This document shows positions 60,895 to 64,000 of a stretch of DNA of 64,000 nucleotides, piece by piece. A program made the position numbers and the translations under genes. This stretch comes from Lactarius indigo (Eukaryota > Basidiomycota > Agaricomycetes > Russulales > Russulaceae): the NCBI GenBank assembly GCA_025766275.1, contig JAFKAC010000007.1, positions 558,001 to 622,000 on the forward strand, in the 5' to 3' direction. Position 1 is the first letter of the stretch. Each line of letters opens with the position of its first letter. The notes under the pieces are model-generated. The model did no database searches, was not told the DNA's origin, and saw only the letters and a program-made list of their open reading frames with translations.

Positions 60895-61024
60895 TGTGCT
60901 GTATAACATGATATAATTAATTATTGTCTTTTTAGTTGGGTTCGGGAATAACCGAACCGACGAGACCGTTATCTTAACTTAAGATGGACAACTCTTCACT
61001 ACAGCTTCACTGGTTTCACCGTCC
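60895..61024. promoter_or_regulatory. Divergent elongin C / UBC13 promoter
   Basis: 130 bp separates the two start codons. The elongin C side is AT-rich (taatataattaattattg-like sequence), and CTTAACTTAAG, an 11-bp near-palindrome, lies at about 60974-60984. Confidence 0.55.
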
Positions 61025-61763
61025 ATGGCCCTTCCAAAGGTGCGTCTGGCATTGTCTACGCCCTCGACCCTGCTCCCTAATCCTTGCAATTTAATAGCGT
61101 ATAATAAAGGTGTGTTTCCCTAGCACACACGGCTTCCACCTCGTTGAGCGTCCCTGTCCACACCGATCAGGAAACGGAGCGTCTTGTAGCAGACCCTGCA
61201 CCTGGAATATCTGCTGCCCCGCACGAGGATAATCTCAGATATTTTGATGTCACCATCCAAGGTCCGGACGGGAGTCCATTCCAGAGTATGTCTGGCCCTT
61301 TCTTGCAACCCATTCGTTTGGTGCAATGACACACCTCGTGTAGATGGGGTTTTCAAGCTCGAATTGTTCCTCCCCGAGGAGTACCCAATGGCGCCGCCCA
61401 AGGTGCGCTTCCTTACCAAGATATACCATCCCAACATCGGTGAGGGTGTCTTTGCAACGCACTCTCCAACATGACGTTCATCATCCACTTCAGACAAACT
61501 TGGTCGAATCTGTCTAGATATATTAAAGGGTGTGTTCTCCTACTTACTTTTCATCTTGGAGGAGTTTGTTTATAGGGGTTGCCTATGAAGACAAATGGTC
61601 TCCGGCTTTACAGATCCGCACAGTTCTACTTTCTATACAGGCCCTTCTCAGCTCACCCAACCCCGACGACCCACTCGCAGCAGACGTAGCGAAACACTAT
61701 AAAGAGGACGAAGCAGCTGCACGGCAGGTTAGCAAGGAATGGACGGAGAGGTATGCCACCTAG
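61025..61763 (+). CDS. UBC13: Ubiquitin-conjugating enzyme E2 (Ubc13)
   Basis: The E2 that, with the Mms2 variant, builds K63-linked ubiquitin chains in error-free DNA damage tolerance and signalling. Exon 1 (61025-61039) encodes MALPK. A 12-nt microexon (61098-61109) encodes RIIK. Exon 3 continues [20 protein letters not shown] and [18 protein letters not shown]. Next are [20 protein letters not shown] and [11 protein letters not shown], with the HPN motif. A short exon [12 protein letters not shown] carries the catalytic Cys, then [40 protein letters not shown] and [17 protein letters not shown], with its stop at 61761-61763. About 150 residues, normal length, with all landmarks intact. Confidence 0.97.
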
Positions 61764-62101
61764 TCCCATGCAGTTGTAGGGGTGGCCTTGCATGAGGATA
61801 GCGCGTGGGTATCGGTAGTATACATACAGACAGGGTCCGGGAAGTTAAGCAATGTATTCATTCATCAATTATCACACTTTTGGCCGGTAACCACCACTGG
61901 GGCCAACATTCCTTATATCGGTTCATACCACTTTGTCCCAGTGAGTGGGATCCGGGGCGATGACATACCCAAATCACACACTGACTCACATGTTACATGT
62001 GAGTTTCACCATAACAATTCAGTATATCAAACCCTCAAAGGCGTGACTGGATGAAATAATGGGTCTATAGTATACAAAATTTGATTCGACTTCAGTATTA
62101 C
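61764..62101. other. Intergenic between convergent genes
   Basis: This is 3' flank of UBC13 and of the last dehydrogenase. No gene is recognised. Confidence 0.45.
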
Positions 62102-63297
62102 TCATTGTGCAGCTTCCGGGAGGCCAAGTCTCGTGCCCACAGCCTCCCACTCATCCATGATCAATCCCATGTGGTCTAGACGCGCGCGTACATCGTGCAT
62201 ACAGTCCTCGCCAAGAAAGAGCCAGAGAGGCAACGACTTGCGACCTGCCGCACGACCTTCACCTCGTACTACGTCTACCAGTACACCCATGCCGAGCTTA
62301 GGGTCGCTCTTAGGGACAGTAGCCACAGACTTGATCATGGCATCTACGCCGGCGTGAACAGTTTCATAACCTGGAAGCGGGGCCCCTACGCGCCGTTGTG
62401 AGTTCATTTTAGTGCGGAAGATGCCTGGTATCACGATCAGAACGTTGATATTGAAGGATTCCATCTCGACGGAGAGGGTCTCAGCATAAGCTATCATATG
62501 ATATCAGTGGCAAAATTCAGTCACCACGATTCACGTCAAATGGGAAACCTTACAGTGGAGGGCAGCCTTGGAAGCTGCATAGGGCCCTGAGTGTGCCAGT
62601 ATGGTCAGTCATGTGCAAGAGCAAGAAGTAAAGCCGAACAACGGACCGAGGCCCTATACTGGGCGTGAGACGAAGACGACGCGTGGGCAGATAGATACAC
62701 ATACCTCTATTCGATTGCGGAACGCGGAGCGGCTCCCCATGAACACGACGGAACCCTCGCGACGGCTGCGCATGTGTGGGAGGGTGGCGTTTGTGACATT
62801 CAAAACGCCGACGAAGTTCGTCTGCATCATGCGCATCATTCCCTCGGCTCTGTGGACCATTTCCTGTCACCTGCCTGTGACTATAGTATGCAAAGTCGAT
62901 CTGTACTGACCCGATCTCCTCAGTAGCGCCCAAATAGCAAATCCCTGCGTTGTTGACCAGAACGTCGATGCGTCCCCAAGCATTGATCGCGGTGTCTACC
63001 TGTCGTTTAATATCGCCGAATGGCGCAGTCACGTCGAGCATCGATGTTCGTAGCCTCGATTGGTCGATGGAAGGATCGGACAATAGCTCGTCGAACTGTG
63101 AATCAGATCGCCCTGTAGCAATGACTTTGTCGCCACGAGCAAGGATACTTCGCGTCAGTGCTAAACCAAGGCCGGCCGTAGCTCCTGTGATGGAAAGCAT
63201 CAGCACTTGCGTGCATCTAAATGAAAAATGATCGCGCACCGGTGACAAGCCAGACTTTACAGACCCCCGGTCTTGCTTCAGGTGTTGCGCAGACCAT
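62102..63297 (-). CDS. Short-chain dehydrogenase/reductase (classical type)
   Basis: A predicted NADP-dependent oxidoreductase. Exon 1 (start 63297) encodes MVCATPEARPGVCKVWLVTG and joins across a 52-nt intron (GTGCGCGATC...CACAG) to ATAGLGLALTRSILARGDKV, restoring the cofactor motif VTGATAGLG. Then come IATGRSDSQF, LDVTAPFGDIKRQVDTAIN, the NNAG motif in WGRIDVLVNNAGICYLGATE, MMQTNFVGVLNVTNATLPHM and SVVFMGSRSAFRN with the catalytic Ser region. The catalytic YxxxK exon (GPYAASKAALH) lies at about 62550-62590, followed by YAETLSVEMESFNINVLIVI, PGIFRTKMNSQRRVGAPLPG and a C-terminus ending RLGLPEAAQ at 62102. About 290 residues. It resembles fungal retinol/ketosteroid-type reductases; the substrate is unknown. 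Confidence 0.92.
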
Positions 63298-64000
63298 CGT
63301 GGACACAAGACGGAGCACTCCCAAACTCCCACTCCCAAACTGCTGACTCGGACCTATTTATTAATGGGGTAGTGTACCCGAATTCCTTCCCACGAGGATG
63401 TAAGGCGCGAGCTGAGCCCCACTCGGAAGTCCGTAGCTATAGCTGCCGCTGCGAGGAAATGATACTGTAGATTTAAAACTACTACTGAGGCGCCACAGCT
63501 TTGTTTACTATTGAAGTGGGACACGCGTGTCGCATGGCTGCTTGTATTTCCTGTATCGTTCCGGTTTAGACCAGCAACGTAGCAAGGTACTTACTGTATG
63601 GCCGTTGAATATATTCTGAATTTTAGATCCAGGGTATGCCAAACTATGGAGAGCAGCACAAGTATTTCTGGTCTCCTCACCTGTTGTCATCGATTTTTTT
63701 CCCTCGGTCCTGGGCTGGAACTACTGCCTGCTAGTGTTTCTGATCCAAAGGATTTCGAGCGGTTCCTGGCCTGGTAGTTGGGACGGAGAGGTTGGCGTGG
63801 TTGGGACCTCTCGTTGTCATTTCCACAACTAAAATTCTAACGGCAATTCATGAAAGCGCACATTCCGGACGATTTTCGGTAAAGGAGAGGTATTAAATGC
63901 ATGCTCTAACTGCATTGGGATGCAGGGTTGGTGGTAGCCGAGAAAAGGTCCGACTCAACGCAAGAGGGCGAGATCTTTGAAGTACCCAACCCTCTCATGA
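63298..64000. other. Right edge, no gene recognised
   Basis: This is promoter-side sequence of the dehydrogenase and then about 0.5 kb with only short frames. Nothing further is supported. Confidence 0.4.

Overview
This window is nuclear DNA of a filamentous basidiomycete, probably an agaricomycete of the Rhizoctonia/Ceratobasidium kind. The reasons are many short introns (about 50-60 nt, GT-AG) that must be spliced to join conserved protein frames, dense genes on both strands, fungal-type fusions such as the bifunctional ARG5,6 arginine enzyme, and typical agaricomycete families (F-box proteins, CYP monooxygenase, multidomain O-methyltransferase). No operon, rRNA, CRISPR array, intact transposon or convincing tRNA was seen. 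Gene ends below were set by splicing by eye, so internal exon borders are approximate unless given; the placement within fungi is inference.

Layout, left to right. 0.5-1.9 kb: aldo/keto reductase (-). 2.2-6.0 kb: F-box/WD40 protein (-). 6.3-13.9 kb: a giant BEACH-WD40 protein (-). 14.3-15.6 kb: basic, disordered hypothetical protein (-). 15.6-18.1 kb: gene-poor. 18.1-21.0 kb: chromodomain protein with coiled coil and C-terminal zinc finger (+). 22.0-22.7 kb: small membrane protein (-). 23.9-25.7 kb: ORC5 (-). 26.3-26.8 kb: profilin (+). 28.2-28.9 kb: coiled-coil protein (+). 29.1-31.8 kb: O-methyltransferase with unusual low-complexity inserts (+). 33.8-34.5 kb: broken small secreted protein gene (+). 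35.0-36.4 kb: short-chain dehydrogenase (+). 36.7-37.6 kb: F-box gene with an in-frame stop (+). 38.0-41.0 kb: NOP4 ribosome-biogenesis factor (-), divergent from the DUR3 urea transporter (41.4-44.1 kb, +). 45.1-47.2 kb: cytochrome P450 (-), divergent from a glutathione S-transferase (47.2-48.2 kb, +). 48.8-53.3 kb: RING-H2 protein with a very long disordered N-terminus (-). 53.5-56.4 kb: ARG5,6 (+). 57.1-59.6 kb: calcineurin A (+). 60.3-60.9 kb: elongin C (-), divergent from UBC13 (61.0-61.8 kb, +). 62.1-63.3 kb: second short-chain dehydrogenase (-).

Functional links. Most genes are independent housekeeping or signalling loci. Three head-to-head pairs share short promoters: NOP4/DUR3 (about 400 bp, with GATA-factor sites), P450/GST (51 bp; phase I and phase II detoxification) and elongin C/UBC13 (130 bp; both ubiquitin system). 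Ubiquitin-related genes recur (F-box/WD40, F-box, RING-H2, elongin C, UBC13). Nitrogen metabolism is represented by DUR3 and ARG5,6. Several loci (secreted protein, F-box gene, chromodomain gene, 14.3-kb hypothetical) carry frame breaks or stops, while most conserved genes are clean, so local pseudogenisation and base-level assembly errors both need to be considered. I did not find a convincing new biological system; the strongest leads are the compact divergent promoters, the chromodomain/zinc-finger architecture and the expanded O-methyltransferase.
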